A DNA stretch of 64,000 bases, from positions 18,650 through 82,649 of the forward strand of contig CAYYMH010000017.1 of assembly GCA_964472785.1 (NCBI GenBank). Direction: 5' to 3'. This document shows positions 7,712 to 16,453 of the stretch, one piece after another. The stretch comes from CAYYMH01 sp964472785 (GTDB lineage Bacteria > Zhuqueibacterota > Zhuqueibacteria > Thermofontimicrobiales > Thermofontimicrobiaceae). The notes under the pieces were generated by a model. The model saw nothing but the letters and a program-made list of their open reading frames with translations. It searched no databases and was not told the origin of the DNA. The translations under genes were made by a program, and so were the position numbers. Every line of letters begins with the position of its first letter. The first letter of the stretch is position 1.

Positions 7712-8773
7712 TCAATAATTACCGATTGAATTTTCTAATTCTTTAATCCGATATTCAATGATTTTCTTGCTCGGATCGAATTCACCAAATTTTTTCAAAC
7801 CGAGTGATTGAATTGCTGTGTCAATAATTTCTTTTTCTGTTTTATTTGTGTCCTTGCGCTGTTTCTTTAAATAATAACTTCCTGCCATCATTAATGCTTC
7901 ACGGGGAATTAAACCGACCAATTCACTGCCTGTCACCTGTGTGCCCATTTTCATGGCTTCAGAACGAATTGTATCGTAAACAATATGCAAAGGTGACACC
8001 CGAAAATTTGTCAGGTTCATCGACACCTGAGTATGACCGAATTCTTCAATGTACCAACCGATTGCGCGCACTGCTTTCAACAAGCCGGCCGTTCGCAATC
8101 GGACTCCGCTCTTATCATGCACAATCGCTCCCGAGCTGTCCCTTTTCACCTGCCCGCTTTCCCGAATGGTTGCTGCGATGTGTTGTGCTATTTTCTTTTG
8201 TTTTGTAGCGAGATTAACATTAAACGCAATCAGAAAATCGCGCGCGCCCATGACCGTCGCACCTGATTTAGCATTAAATTTTGTTTCACCAAAATCCGGT
8301 CTCCATTTAAGGTCATGAATTTTTTCAGCAAGTTTTTCGTACTGCCCGCTGCGAATATTGGCAAGACTTTGACAATCCTCCCGCGTGGCTGATTTTTCAT
8401 AGAGGTAAACCGGAATGCCCAATTCCTCTCCGACGCGTTTCCCAACCGTGCGTGCAATTTCAGAACATTGTTCCATTGTCACATCAGCAACGGGCACAAA
8501 GGGACAGACGTCAGTTGCTCCCAATCTCGGATGGACCCCCTGATGATTGCACATATCAATCAGCTCGGCAGCTTTTTTTATCGATTTGAAAGCAGCCTCT
8601 TTAACACCGTTGGGAGTTCCAATATAAGTAATCACGGTTCGATTCGTTGATTCACCGGAATAGATATCCAACAATTTTACCTGAGGTGTCTGCTGAATTT
8701 CATCCGCTATGGCTTGAATTATATTTTTATCTCGTCCCTCACTGAAGTTGGGAACGCATTCGACAATTTTCAT
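7712..8773 (-). CDS. ftcD: Glutamate formimidoyltransferase
   Basis: FtcD transfers the formimino group from formiminoglutamate to tetrahydrofolate in histidine breakdown. It can also work with 5-formyl-THF and glutamate. The 353-residue protein opens with VECVPNFSEGRD and has HPRLGATDVCPFVPV with the catalytic His as H81. The C-terminal domain has VSMNLTNF and GSELVGLIPREAL. The length is about 50 residues over the bare transferase; the tail (GLKKFGEFDPSKKIIEYRI) resembles the linker seen in stand-alone versions. There is no fused cyclodeaminase. No hut genes occur in the window. It lies between an M24 peptidase and a PfkB kinase in one operon. Confidence 0.9.
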   Translation of the reverse strand: MKIVECVPNFSEGRDKNIIQAIADEIQQTPQVKLLDIYSGESTNRTVITYIGTPNGVKEAAFKSIKKAAELIDMCNHQGVHPRLGATDVCPFVPVADVTMEQCSEIARTVGKRVGEELGIPVYLYEKSATREDCQSLANIRSGQYEKLAEKIHDLKWRPDFGETKFNAKSGATVMGARDFLIAFNVNLATKQKKIAQHIAATIRESGQVKRDSSGAIVHDKSGVRLRTAGLLKAVRAIGWYIEEFGHTQVSMNLTNFRVSPLHIVYDTIRSEAMKMGTQVTGSELVGLIPREALMMAGSYYLKKQRKDTNKTEKEIIDTAIQSLGLKKFGEFDPSKKIIEYRIKELENSIGNY

Positions 8774-8804
8774 TCGATTCTGCCACCATTATTTCAGTGA
8801 ACAG

Positions 8805-9989
8805 TTACTTGATCAAAATGAGCTCCATTTGGCGAGGTGACAGAAATTCACAGCCATTATGCGTAACGACGACTTCCTCCTCTATTGTAGCAACGCCGTA
8901 GCCTTCGCAAGTCACACGCGGTTCCAAAGTGTACACCTGTCCCTCTTCTACTTTCAGGAAAGGTAATTTGCCGTATCGCTCCCATTGCGGACAGAGTGTA
9001 CCAGAGCCATCGTGAGCTTCTCTGCCAACCTGATGGCCAAGAGCGTGAGGATATTCTTCAAATCCCTGATCTACAATATAGTTCCGTGCCACATCATCCA
9101 CCTGCCATCCTTCGACACCCGGTTTTAAAAATTTCGCCGCTTCAGTTATCGCATCCCGCACCGCGTTAAATGCTTTTTTAACTTCCGGCGGCGCATCCTG
9201 TTCTCCGTTTTTTAAAAAGTACCAGGTGCGTTGCAAATCAGACACGTAATCGTCTTTTTTGACACCAAAATCCATATTAATAATATGTCCTGGTTTGGTC
9301 TTTCGATCGGTGGGACCATAGTGGGCACCTGCGGTATCCGGCCCGGTAAAAACTGAAGGACAGGATGACTGATCCCAGGACAAGCCCAATCCTCTTTGCT
9401 CAACTTCGTCGAGTATGAATTTTGCAATTTGTTTTTCACTTAACCCCGGTTTCAGAAAATTGGTCACCTTATCAAAAATTGAGATTGTTTCACTGATAGC
9501 GCTCTTTAACCGGCTAAGTTCGGTCGGCGATTTTCTGCCCCTTAATGCTGAAATGATCTCTTCAGCAGAAACCAATTTGTCTTCAAAAACACTTCCCTTG
9601 AGATACTGTTTTAATAACAAATACATTCCGTGCGTCAATCCATCGGACATGTGATCGTTGACCGAAAAATTGACAGCGATCTTGTTTGGATTGACTTCTT
9701 CAATTTCACGAATCAAAGGGTCACGAATAGCTGCTTTATAGCTGATAACGTTTTGGTACACCCCGAGGTCGTTTATTCCGGCATAATCCAGATTGCCGAC
9801 AATGGCGGTAGTGCGACCATTCGCAGAGATTAAAAAAGCGGATTGCCAGGTGCAGCTCGCGTTCAGAATGAGTGGTAAACAGGGATCTGTGATAGTATGG
9901 CTTTCCCGGACAAAAACGAGCCAGAGATCAATGTTTTTCTGTTTCAGAATCTTAATTGCCTGATCAATTTTTTCTTTAACAATATCCAT
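8805..9989 (-). CDS. Cytoplasmic M24 metallopeptidase (Xaa-Pro dipeptidase-like)
   Basis: This 394-residue pita-bread peptidase has a creatinase-type N-terminal domain (about 1-150) and an M24 catalytic domain with all five metal ligands: D240, D251, H319, E356 and E370. No signal peptide is visible, so it acts in the cytoplasm, unlike the M24B enzyme at 19568. The family cleaves X-Pro dipeptides or peptides, but some members are creatinases or demethylpropionate lyases, so specificity is open. It is the first gene of the M24-ftcD-pfkB-parvulin operon and starts about 105 bp after the mdh stop and its terminator. Confidence 0.82.
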   Translation of the reverse strand: MDIVKEKIDQAIKILKQKNIDLWLVFVRESHTITDPCLPLILNASCTWQSAFLISANGRTTAIVGNLDYAGINDLGVYQNVISYKAAIRDPLIREIEEVNPNKIAVNFSVNDHMSDGLTHGMYLLLKQYLKGSVFEDKLVSAEEIISALRGRKSPTELSRLKSAISETISIFDKVTNFLKPGLSEKQIAKFILDEVEQRGLGLSWDQSSCPSVFTGPDTAGAHYGPTDRKTKPGHIINMDFGVKKDDYVSDLQRTWYFLKNGEQDAPPEVKKAFNAVRDAITEAAKFLKPGVEGWQVDDVARNYIVDQGFEEYPHALGHQVGREAHDGSGTLCPQWERYGKLPFLKVEEGQVYTLEPRVTCEGYGVATIEEEVVVTHNGCEFLSPRQMELILIK

Positions 9990-10031
9990 GGGATTCGTTT
10001 CAGTTATTTGTGATCATGTTATATTTACTAA

Positions 10032-10067
10032 AAAGAAACCGAGAATAAGTGACATCTCGGTTTCTTT
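10032..10067 (-). terminator. Intrinsic terminator of mdh
   Basis: A perfect 13-bp inverted repeat joins AAAGAAACCGAGA (10032-10044) to its complement at 10055-10067 across a 10-base loop. Read on the minus strand it lies just after the mdh stop and runs into TTTCTTTTTAG, a U-rich tail. It separates mdh from the downstream M24-ftcD operon. Confidence 0.85.
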
Positions 10068-10094
10068 GATCGACAATTTTAACTATTCACTATC

Positions 10095-11030
10095 TTATAA
10101 CTTTGTTTCTTCGACTGCTTTTTTCACAGCATTCAATGAATTTTCCAACATATCTTTTTCTTCATCAGTCAGCTTGATTTCGAGTACTTCCTCTACGCCT
10201 CCGGCACCAATAATCACCGGCACACCCAAGTAGTATCCTTTGATACCATACTCACCCTCTAAATAGGCTGCACACGGCAACACACGTTTTTTGTCTTTAA
10301 GATAAGCTTCAGCCATTTCGATTGCGCTAACTGCCGGACTAAAAAACGCACTGCCATTCCCTAACAAACCGACAATTTCAGTTCCCGCTTTGCGCGTTCT
10401 GTCAACAATCGCGTCTATTTTATCTTTTGGTAACAGTTCAGTTAAAGGAACGCCTCCAACAGTTGCCAGACGGGGCAAGGGTACCATCGTCGGTCCGTGT
10501 CCACCTAACACTGTAGCGGAAACATCTTCTGTAGAAACGCCTAATTCAAGTGAAACGAAGGATTTGAAGCGCCCGGTATCCAACACGCCAGCCATACCAA
10601 CTACGCGGTTTTTGGGAAACCCTGTGATTTGCTTAAATGAGTAAACCATTGCATCCAATGGATTTGTCAGAATGATACAAAACGCGTCCGGACAATATTT
10701 TTTAACGTTTTCAGCCACATTCGACATAATCTTCAAATTAACTTCCAACAAATCTTCGCGGGTCATTCCCGGTTTTCTGGGTAACCCCGCTGTGACGATG
10801 ACAACGTCAGCGCCCTTGATATCTTCATAATTGCTTGTACCCGATAAGTTGCTGTCCACGTCGAGCAATGGCGTGGCTTCGAAAATATCTAATGTTTTTC
10901 CCTTGGCCATTCCCTCTTTATCCGGGATTTCAAGCATTATTGGATCACCCAATTCTTTCTGTGCAACAAGAAGTGCTAAGATACCACCGATTTGTCCTCC
11001 ACCAATTAATGCAATTTTTTTTCTTGCCAT
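10095..11030 (-). CDS. mdh: Malate dehydrogenase
   Basis: This 311-residue NAD-dependent LDH-like malate dehydrogenase interconverts malate and oxaloacetate in the TCA cycle. Visible motifs are the glycine-rich GGGQIGG at 10-16, the substrate arginines R85 and R91 in GLPRKPGMTRED, the D151/R154 pair in DTGRF, and the catalytic H178 in GGHGP. The arginine at R85 marks malate rather than lactate specificity. A TATAAT hexamer lies upstream on this strand (11080-11085) but has no good -35. AAGGAG precedes the ATG. It is followed by a strong terminator. The MaeB malic enzyme at 25662 draws on the same malate pool. Confidence 0.93.
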   Translation of the reverse strand: MARKKIALIGGGQIGGILALLVAQKELGDPIMLEIPDKEGMAKGKTLDIFEATPLLDVDSNLSGTSNYEDIKGADVVIVTAGLPRKPGMTREDLLEVNLKIMSNVAENVKKYCPDAFCIILTNPLDAMVYSFKQITGFPKNRVVGMAGVLDTGRFKSFVSLELGVSTEDVSATVLGGHGPTMVPLPRLATVGGVPLTELLPKDKIDAIVDRTRKAGTEIVGLLGNGSAFFSPAVSAIEMAEAYLKDKKRVLPCAAYLEGEYGIKGYYLGVPVIIGAGGVEEVLEIKLTDEEKDMLENSLNAVKKAVEETKL

Positions 11031-11265
11031 ACGACTCTCCTTAATTAATAAATGTGTGGCTAATTTATTTTAAAAGTGAATTATAGGCTTTTTTATCTGA
11101 AATGCATTAAACTCAGAACATTTACCCGGTAGTTACAGAGCAATTCCGCATCGATTTAGAAGATGAATCTTTCAAAATGATCGAAAGTCCTGCTCAATAA
11201 GTCATGCAGATAAAACTATCCCGCGCGTCGCCATCTATAACAAATAAAACAACAATTATCTCTAT

Positions 11266-11514
11266 CTACAACACATGAACCAATTTTCGTGATCTTCCCT
11301 GGGATGTATATTTTACCACACCGTCAATTTTAGCAAACAATGTGTAATCACCGCCCAGTCCGACATTTTGACCCGGATGAAATTTTGTGCCACATTGGCG
11401 CACTAAAATGCTTCCGGCTGTGACTCGCTCACCGCCGAAACATTTCACACCTCTCATTTGAGCATTACTGTCTCGACCGTTCTTTGTGCTTCCAACACCT
11501 TTTTTATGAGCCAT
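11266..11514 (-). CDS. rpmA: 50S ribosomal protein L27
   Basis: This 82-residue protein of the large ribosomal subunit has an N-terminal tail near the peptidyl-transferase centre. It starts MAHKKGVGSTKNGRDS directly, without the cleavable extension of Firmicutes L27. The core GGERVTAGSILVRQ and GTKFHPGQNVGLGGDYTL is typical, and the length is usual. It lies 24 bp after rplU. The two are transcribed together from the promoter at 11939-11967, downstream of rng, as in many bacteria. Confidence 0.96.
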   Translation of the reverse strand: MAHKKGVGSTKNGRDSNAQMRGVKCFGGERVTAGSILVRQCGTKFHPGQNVGLGGDYTLFAKIDGVVKYTSQGRSRKLVHVL

Positions 11515-11538
11515 TTTATATGAACCTCCAATACATAT

Positions 11539-11853
11539 TTAACTTAAAACAATATCTTCAATTTTTAATCGCGTCAAATCCTGTCGATGTCCTCGCTTTA
11601 CTTTATATCCCTTTCTTCGCTTTTTCTTGAAGACAATGACTTTGTCACCTCTTTCAAAGGCAACAATTTTTGCTTTGACTTTTGCTTTTTTTATAACTGG
11701 ATTCCCAACTTTAACACCTTTTTCATCTGAGGTTAAAAATACTTTATCTAACTCAACAGTAGCGCCTTCTTTTCCCTCGATTTTGGGCGCTAAAATTTCG
11801 TCATCTTTTTGAACCTTAAATTGATGACCACCAACTTCAACGACTGCATACAT
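11539..11853 (-). CDS. rplU: 50S ribosomal protein L21
   Basis: This 104-residue protein of the large subunit binds 23S rRNA. It begins MYAVVEVGGHQFKVQ and ends in the conserved KKRRKGYKVKRGHRQDLTRLKI. The length matches the family. It is first in the rplU-rpmA pair and follows its own sigma-70 promoter, which overlaps the end of rng. No DUF464 gene is inserted between rplU and rpmA, as would be found in Firmicutes. Confidence 0.96.
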   Translation of the reverse strand: MYAVVEVGGHQFKVQKDDEILAPKIEGKEGATVELDKVFLTSDEKGVKVGNPVIKKAKVKAKIVAFERGDKVIVFKKKRRKGYKVKRGHRQDLTRLKIEDIVLS

Positions 11854-11938
11854 GAATCATATCCTCCGGCATACTATACTTTTAATATAGCTAATTATGT
11901 TCTTAAAATTTCGGTAAATTGAAAATTTTACAGAGACA

Positions 11939-11967
11939 AATATAATAATAATTATTGATTATGTCAA
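11939..11967 (-). promoter_or_regulatory. Sigma-70 promoter of rplU-rpmA
   Basis: On the minus strand, TTGACA (11967-11962), a 17-base spacer and TATATT (11944-11939) form a near-consensus promoter. The expected start is near 11932, giving an 80-base leader before rplU. The -35 overlaps the rng stop codon at 11964, so the ribosomal genes have independent expression within the rng cluster. Confidence 0.8.
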
Positions 11968-13478
11968 GCCCTAAATTTGTCAGTAATCTCCTCATTTTTC
12001 TTCGAGTAGAAGCGCACTTCATCAAAAGCAATATTCTTGTCGGTTTTTAAATCAATCTTAATTAAATACTTCCACATCAACTTGTTAACCGGACTTCTAA
12101 AGCCTTTTGACAAATACGATTTCAATTGAGGATGTGTAACAATCTTAATTTTCCGATCATTTGATTTTACTCTGTAGCGTTTAATCCAACTTTCGATTTG
12201 GTTCAGAATCGTACTTTTTGACGTAATAAACCCCATACCGTTACAGGTTGGACAAGTCTCGCTCAAAGTATAAACCAGACTTGGACGTACGCGTTCCCGG
12301 GTCATTTCAATTAATCCAAATTCCGAAAGTTGAGTAATGTTTGCTTGAGCGCGATCTTTTCTGAGTTCGTTTTTCAGTTCATCATGGAGTCGTTTTTTAA
12401 ACTTCTCATCTCTCATGTCAATAAAATCGATAACAATTATGCCACCCATATCGCGTAACCGGAGCTGTCGGGCAATTTCCCGTGCTGCTTCCAGGTTTAT
12501 CTTGAGGGCATTTTTTTCATGATTTTTTCCGCCGATATAACGCCCGCTGTTAACGTCAATCGCAGCAAGAGCTTCTGTTTGTTCGAAGATGATTGAACCA
12601 CCGCTCCTCAACAGGACTTTTCTCGCCAGGCTTTTTTGAATATCATCTTCGACCTTAAAATAATCGAATATTGGCTCTTTACGAGAGTAATGCTCAACCA
12701 CACCCAGCATATCATGGGCGACATCTTTCAGGTAGGTAATGATTTGACGGTATAATTTACGTGAATCTATTACCAGGCGCGTGACATCTTTAGTCATCAA
12801 ATCACGAATCACACTGGAAATCATTCCCATGTCTTTATAAACCAGTGTGGGAGGTTTGCTCTTTTTTACCTGGGCTTCGATTCTTTTCCACGCTTTTAAT
12901 AACGATTCAACATCAGCTTTTAATACCAAATTATTGCGCCCTTCAGCAGCCGTGCGAATGATAAGTCCGAAACCTTCCGGTCGAATCGCCCTGCCGATTT
13001 TCTTCAATCGACGCCGTTCCCGGTGGCTTTCGACCTTTTTGGAAACGCCCACCATTTTTGACTGGGGAACCAACACTAAAAATCGCCCCGGAATCGAAAT
13101 TTGCGTTGTTAGCCTCGAACCTTTCGTGCTGATGGGTTCTTTGATAATCTGAACTAAAAGTTTCTGGCCCTCTTTGATTTTTTCGGGTGGTAATGATTCT
13201 ATGTGGTTATTATCCTCATCGAGATCAATCATGGCCTGCACCGGTGAAAATGATTCACCGATATCTGAAAAATGTAGAAATGCATCCTGTTTCTGTCCGA
13301 TATCCACAAACGCGGCCCGCATACCTTTAACGACGTTGACAACTTTTCCCAAATAAATATTACCCACTAAACGCTCGTGTTCGGGCTTTTCAACAAACAG
13401 TTCAACTAATTTGCCATTCTCCAGAATGGCGATACGTGTTTCTCCAACGGTGGAGTTGATAATAATTTCTTTATTCAT
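11964..13478 (-). CDS. rng: Ribonuclease G/E family endoribonuclease
   Basis: This 504-residue endonuclease processes rRNA and mRNA. It has an S1-like RNA-binding domain near residues 38-128, the catalytic magnesium-binding aspartates D308 (AIDVNSG) and D351 (VIDFIDM), and the zinc-link CPTC at 409-412. The length equals RNase G; the long C-terminal degradosome scaffold of RNase E is missing. It follows the TIGR03960-type radical SAM gene by 40 bp and precedes rplU-rpmA. This order is conserved across many bacteria. It probably matures 16S rRNA 5' ends. Confidence 0.92.
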   Translation of the reverse strand: MNKEIIINSTVGETRIAILENGKLVELFVEKPEHERLVGNIYLGKVVNVVKGMRAAFVDIGQKQDAFLHFSDIGESFSPVQAMIDLDEDNNHIESLPPEKIKEGQKLLVQIIKEPISTKGSRLTTQISIPGRFLVLVPQSKMVGVSKKVESHRERRRLKKIGRAIRPEGFGLIIRTAAEGRNNLVLKADVESLLKAWKRIEAQVKKSKPPTLVYKDMGMISSVIRDLMTKDVTRLVIDSRKLYRQIITYLKDVAHDMLGVVEHYSRKEPIFDYFKVEDDIQKSLARKVLLRSGGSIIFEQTEALAAIDVNSGRYIGGKNHEKNALKINLEAAREIARQLRLRDMGGIIVIDFIDMRDEKFKKRLHDELKNELRKDRAQANITQLSEFGLIEMTRERVRPSLVYTLSETCPTCNGMGFITSKSTILNQIESWIKRYRVKSNDRKIKIVTHPQLKSYLSKGFRSPVNKLMWKYLIKIDLKTDKNIAFDEVRFYSKKNEEITDKFRA

Positions 13479-13518
13479 CTTGTCCTATCTTAAATTTAAA
13501 TTTTTGAGTTTCTGCTGC

Positions 13519-16134
13519 TTACACATCCATCGGCGACATGACAATGTCACCGACTTTGACTGCTAAATTTGTCCGTTCCACTTGTGACAGTGCAATTTCA
13601 TCTTCGGTCAAATTTAACATGCCATCGAGTATTTCGGAGACACGAGCAGTTCGTCCTTGATCAAAATTAACAGTAATATGCAACGTATCATTTTCTTTGC
13701 CCGTTTCAATAGATTCGATATACGGGCGAATATCCAATGAGACGGTTGCATTCGCTTTTACCCGGTCAACAATAATCTCATCTCTCCCGAGATACTCGTT
13801 AATTGATTTATTAAGATAGGATTGGTCAAAAGATTTCGGTAAAATCACACGATATTCAGAAAGGTTTATCATTGCTGACAGTGATCGCTGCTTTGCTAAT
13901 AAAGGCACGGATTTTATAAATTCCAAACCTTTGGGTAACACACGATTCACTGACCTCACAAGATCCTGACTGTGTTCTCTGAAATATTGAACGTCAAGAT
14001 ATTCACTGCTGCTTGTGTAGCCAACCGGTAATGGCGGACTGTAAGCAATTTTGGGATGCGGATGAAACCCTTGCGAGTACGCCAGATTCACGCCTGCCCT
14101 TCGAAATGCACGTTCGAAAATTCGAACGACATCCAAATGTGAAGTAAACCGAACCGTTTCCCCTTTTCTGTATTTCAAACGTACGATTTGGGGAACCGGC
14201 GCGGAAGCAGTTTGAATTCTTTTTCGGGAGCGCCCGTAATTCACATTGGTCGAATCAGCAGTATCTTTAAAATGGAATTGTTCAGTTTTCCCGTGTGCTC
14301 TGCTTTTAATTATTTCCTGACATTCAGCGTGAGCCATCAGTCCGCAGCCATGACAAGAAGTTTCCCGACAATCTTCAGTTGTCTGAACAGATTGCGCTTT
14401 CTGATATTCCTTTTTCAGAAACTCTTTATTCACTCCTTTTTGAATGTGATCCCACGGTAAGGGTTCGTCTAATTTTCTTTCCCTGGTGTACTGATTCGAA
14501 TCAATTTGGCAAATATCAAAGGCGTTTTTCCAAATATCATAGTTGAAATGGTCGCCCCACGAATCAAATTTTGCGCCGTCTTTCCACGCTTGATAAATGA
14601 CACTGCCCAATCTTCGATCGCCCCTGGCTGTAATGCCTTCGATCAGTGATACCTCTGGATCCCGCCAGCTTAATTTGATCATCGGGTCTGTCAGATTGTC
14701 TTTGAGATAAAAAATCTTCTGCTTCATCTCTTCAACTGAATCTTGAACAACCCACTGGAACGGCGTATTCGATTTCGGGCAAAACGGAGAGATAGAAATG
14801 TTAATCGCTTTGCCGCGATTTTGTTTCGCTACTTTTTTGACCATTTTTATCAGATCAATAATACCGTCCATGTCCTCTTTTTCTTCACCCGGCTGACCAA
14901 TCATAAAATACAGCTTAATGGAATTCCACCCCTCTTGAAAGGCGATTTTAACGGCGCGTAATAAATCCTCATTGGTATTTGTTTTGTTAATGATTTTTCT
15001 CAGCCGTTCAGTACCCGCTTCAGGTGCCAAAGTGATGCCTGATTTTTTTACTCTTTTCGCGTACCGTGCCATCTCGAGGGTAAACGTTTCTGTCCGTAAC
15101 GACGGAAAAGAGACGTTCACCATCAGCGGCTCCAATTTGCGATTCAAACGATTTAACAGGGAAGGTAATTGGCTATAATCCGAGGTGGACAACGACGCCA
15201 GAGAAATTTCGTCATAGCCAGTATTACGAATGACAGTTTCAATATGACGCGTCAAATCATCAACTGAACGCTCGCGAACCGGGCGATAAACGTAACCGGC
15301 GTTACAAAACCGACACCCCTGGGTGCAACCGCGCATGATTTCAACAGAATAGCGGTCATGTGTACTTTCAATTAAGGGAACCAGTGGTTTCAACGGATAG
15401 TAATCCGCTTTCAATCCGTCCACTGTTCTCGCCCGAACTTTATCGGGCACATCTTCTTTTAATTTAACAACGCCCTTAAAAACACCATTTTCATATTGAG
15501 GTTGGTAAAATTCAGGCACATAAACTCCCCGAATTTGCGCCAATTTTCTCAATACGTCTCCGCGCGGCATCCCTTCCTTTTTGGATTGTTTGATGAATTC
15601 AACAAACTCGCCAACAACGTCTTCACCATCGCCAACCACGAACGCATCCATAAAATCCGCCAATGGTTCCGGATTGAACGCACATGGCCCTCCGGCAATG
15701 ATGAGAGGATATTGTCCGTCTCTCTCCTTTCGATAAACCGGAATCTGTCCCAAATCAAGGATGTTAAGCACATTGGTAAAATGGAGTTCATATTGCAGCG
15801 TAAAACCCAATACATCAAAATTCTGCAACGGTTGTTTAGACTCTAGCGAGAATAATGGCAGGTTCTTCTCTCGCAGCTTTTCTTCAACATCATCTGCCGG
15901 CGCGTAAATACGTTCAGCAACTGTATCATCCATTTTGTTCAAAATATGATACAGTATTTCAAAACCAATGTGAGACATTCCGATTTCGTACAGATCGGGA
16001 AAAACTAACCCGAATTTTACCGCGGTCTCTGACCAATCCTTTTTAATAACATGAATCTCGTTTCCCACATAACGTCCTGGTTTGGAAACGAGGGGTATAA
16101 TTTGTTTTTCAATAATCTCCTGATAATTTTCCAT
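13519..16134 (-). CDS. Radical SAM protein fused to DUF2344 (TIGR03960 + TIGR03936)
   Basis: This 871-residue protein has two parts. Residues about 1-580 form a B12-binding-like domain and a radical SAM domain with the 4Fe-4S motif CTQGCRFC (C270, C274, C277). Residues about 655-871 form the DUF2344/TIGR03936 domain (VRFTSHLDVVRIFERAF, SQGFHPHPK). In Firmicutes these are usually two adjacent genes upstream of rng; here they are one polypeptide. Between them lies a cysteine cluster at about 586-601 (CRETSCHGCG and a later C) that could bind a metal. The function is unknown, but the location with rng, rplU and rpmA suggests a link to ribosomes or RNA. Confidence 0.88.
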   Translation of the reverse strand: MENYQEIIEKQIIPLVSKPGRYVGNEIHVIKKDWSETAVKFGLVFPDLYEIGMSHIGFEILYHILNKMDDTVAERIYAPADDVEEKLREKNLPLFSLESKQPLQNFDVLGFTLQYELHFTNVLNILDLGQIPVYRKERDGQYPLIIAGGPCAFNPEPLADFMDAFVVGDGEDVVGEFVEFIKQSKKEGMPRGDVLRKLAQIRGVYVPEFYQPQYENGVFKGVVKLKEDVPDKVRARTVDGLKADYYPLKPLVPLIESTHDRYSVEIMRGCTQGCRFCNAGYVYRPVRERSVDDLTRHIETVIRNTGYDEISLASLSTSDYSQLPSLLNRLNRKLEPLMVNVSFPSLRTETFTLEMARYAKRVKKSGITLAPEAGTERLRKIINKTNTNEDLLRAVKIAFQEGWNSIKLYFMIGQPGEEKEDMDGIIDLIKMVKKVAKQNRGKAINISISPFCPKSNTPFQWVVQDSVEEMKQKIFYLKDNLTDPMIKLSWRDPEVSLIEGITARGDRRLGSVIYQAWKDGAKFDSWGDHFNYDIWKNAFDICQIDSNQYTRERKLDEPLPWDHIQKGVNKEFLKKEYQKAQSVQTTEDCRETSCHGCGLMAHAECQEIIKSRAHGKTEQFHFKDTADSTNVNYGRSRKRIQTASAPVPQIVRLKYRKGETVRFTSHLDVVRIFERAFRRAGVNLAYSQGFHPHPKIAYSPPLPVGYTSSSEYLDVQYFREHSQDLVRSVNRVLPKGLEFIKSVPLLAKQRSLSAMINLSEYRVILPKSFDQSYLNKSINEYLGRDEIIVDRVKANATVSLDIRPYIESIETGKENDTLHITVNFDQGRTARVSEILDGMLNLTEDEIALSQVERTNLAVKVGDIVMSPMDV

Positions 16135-16453
16135 TCAATTCTTTAGTAATAATATTTTTTTAAAAAAATTACGATATTTTTTGTTTTTTTAATTAATCTA
16201 CAATAGGTTGATATTTCAACTATTCATATTGGCAAAAGTTCCTGTATTATCGCTCGATTTCGGGCATCTAATTACAGTAGATACAACTATCGCGAAAGGT
16301 GTCATTCTCATAAATTATTATCGTTTACGTTCACTAGACATTTATTTATACGAAGCTAAATAAGAAATCGGGCAGCCAGGTGCTGACATACCCGATTTGA
16401 AATTTAAAACTAAATTTTAATACAACTTCACATTAAAAATTAACGCACATTAA
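16135..16453. other. 319-bp intergenic region
   Basis: It contains the presumed promoter of the radical SAM gene at the low end and the kor terminator hairpin at 16365-16398. No coding frame, RNA gene or clear promoter was seen in the rest. Confidence 0.5.
16365..16398 (-). terminator. Likely terminator of the kor operon
   Basis: AAATCGGG at 16365-16372 pairs with CCCGATTT at 16391-16398, and an inner CAGC/GCTG stem can form inside the loop. Read on the minus strand it follows the korB stop by about 55 bases and is followed by TTATTTAG, a weak U-tract. Confidence 0.6.

Noticed and set aside
11080..11085. TATAAT upstream of mdh
   Set aside because: The -35 region lacks a TTGACA-like word at 16-18 bases, so I do not list it as a promoter.
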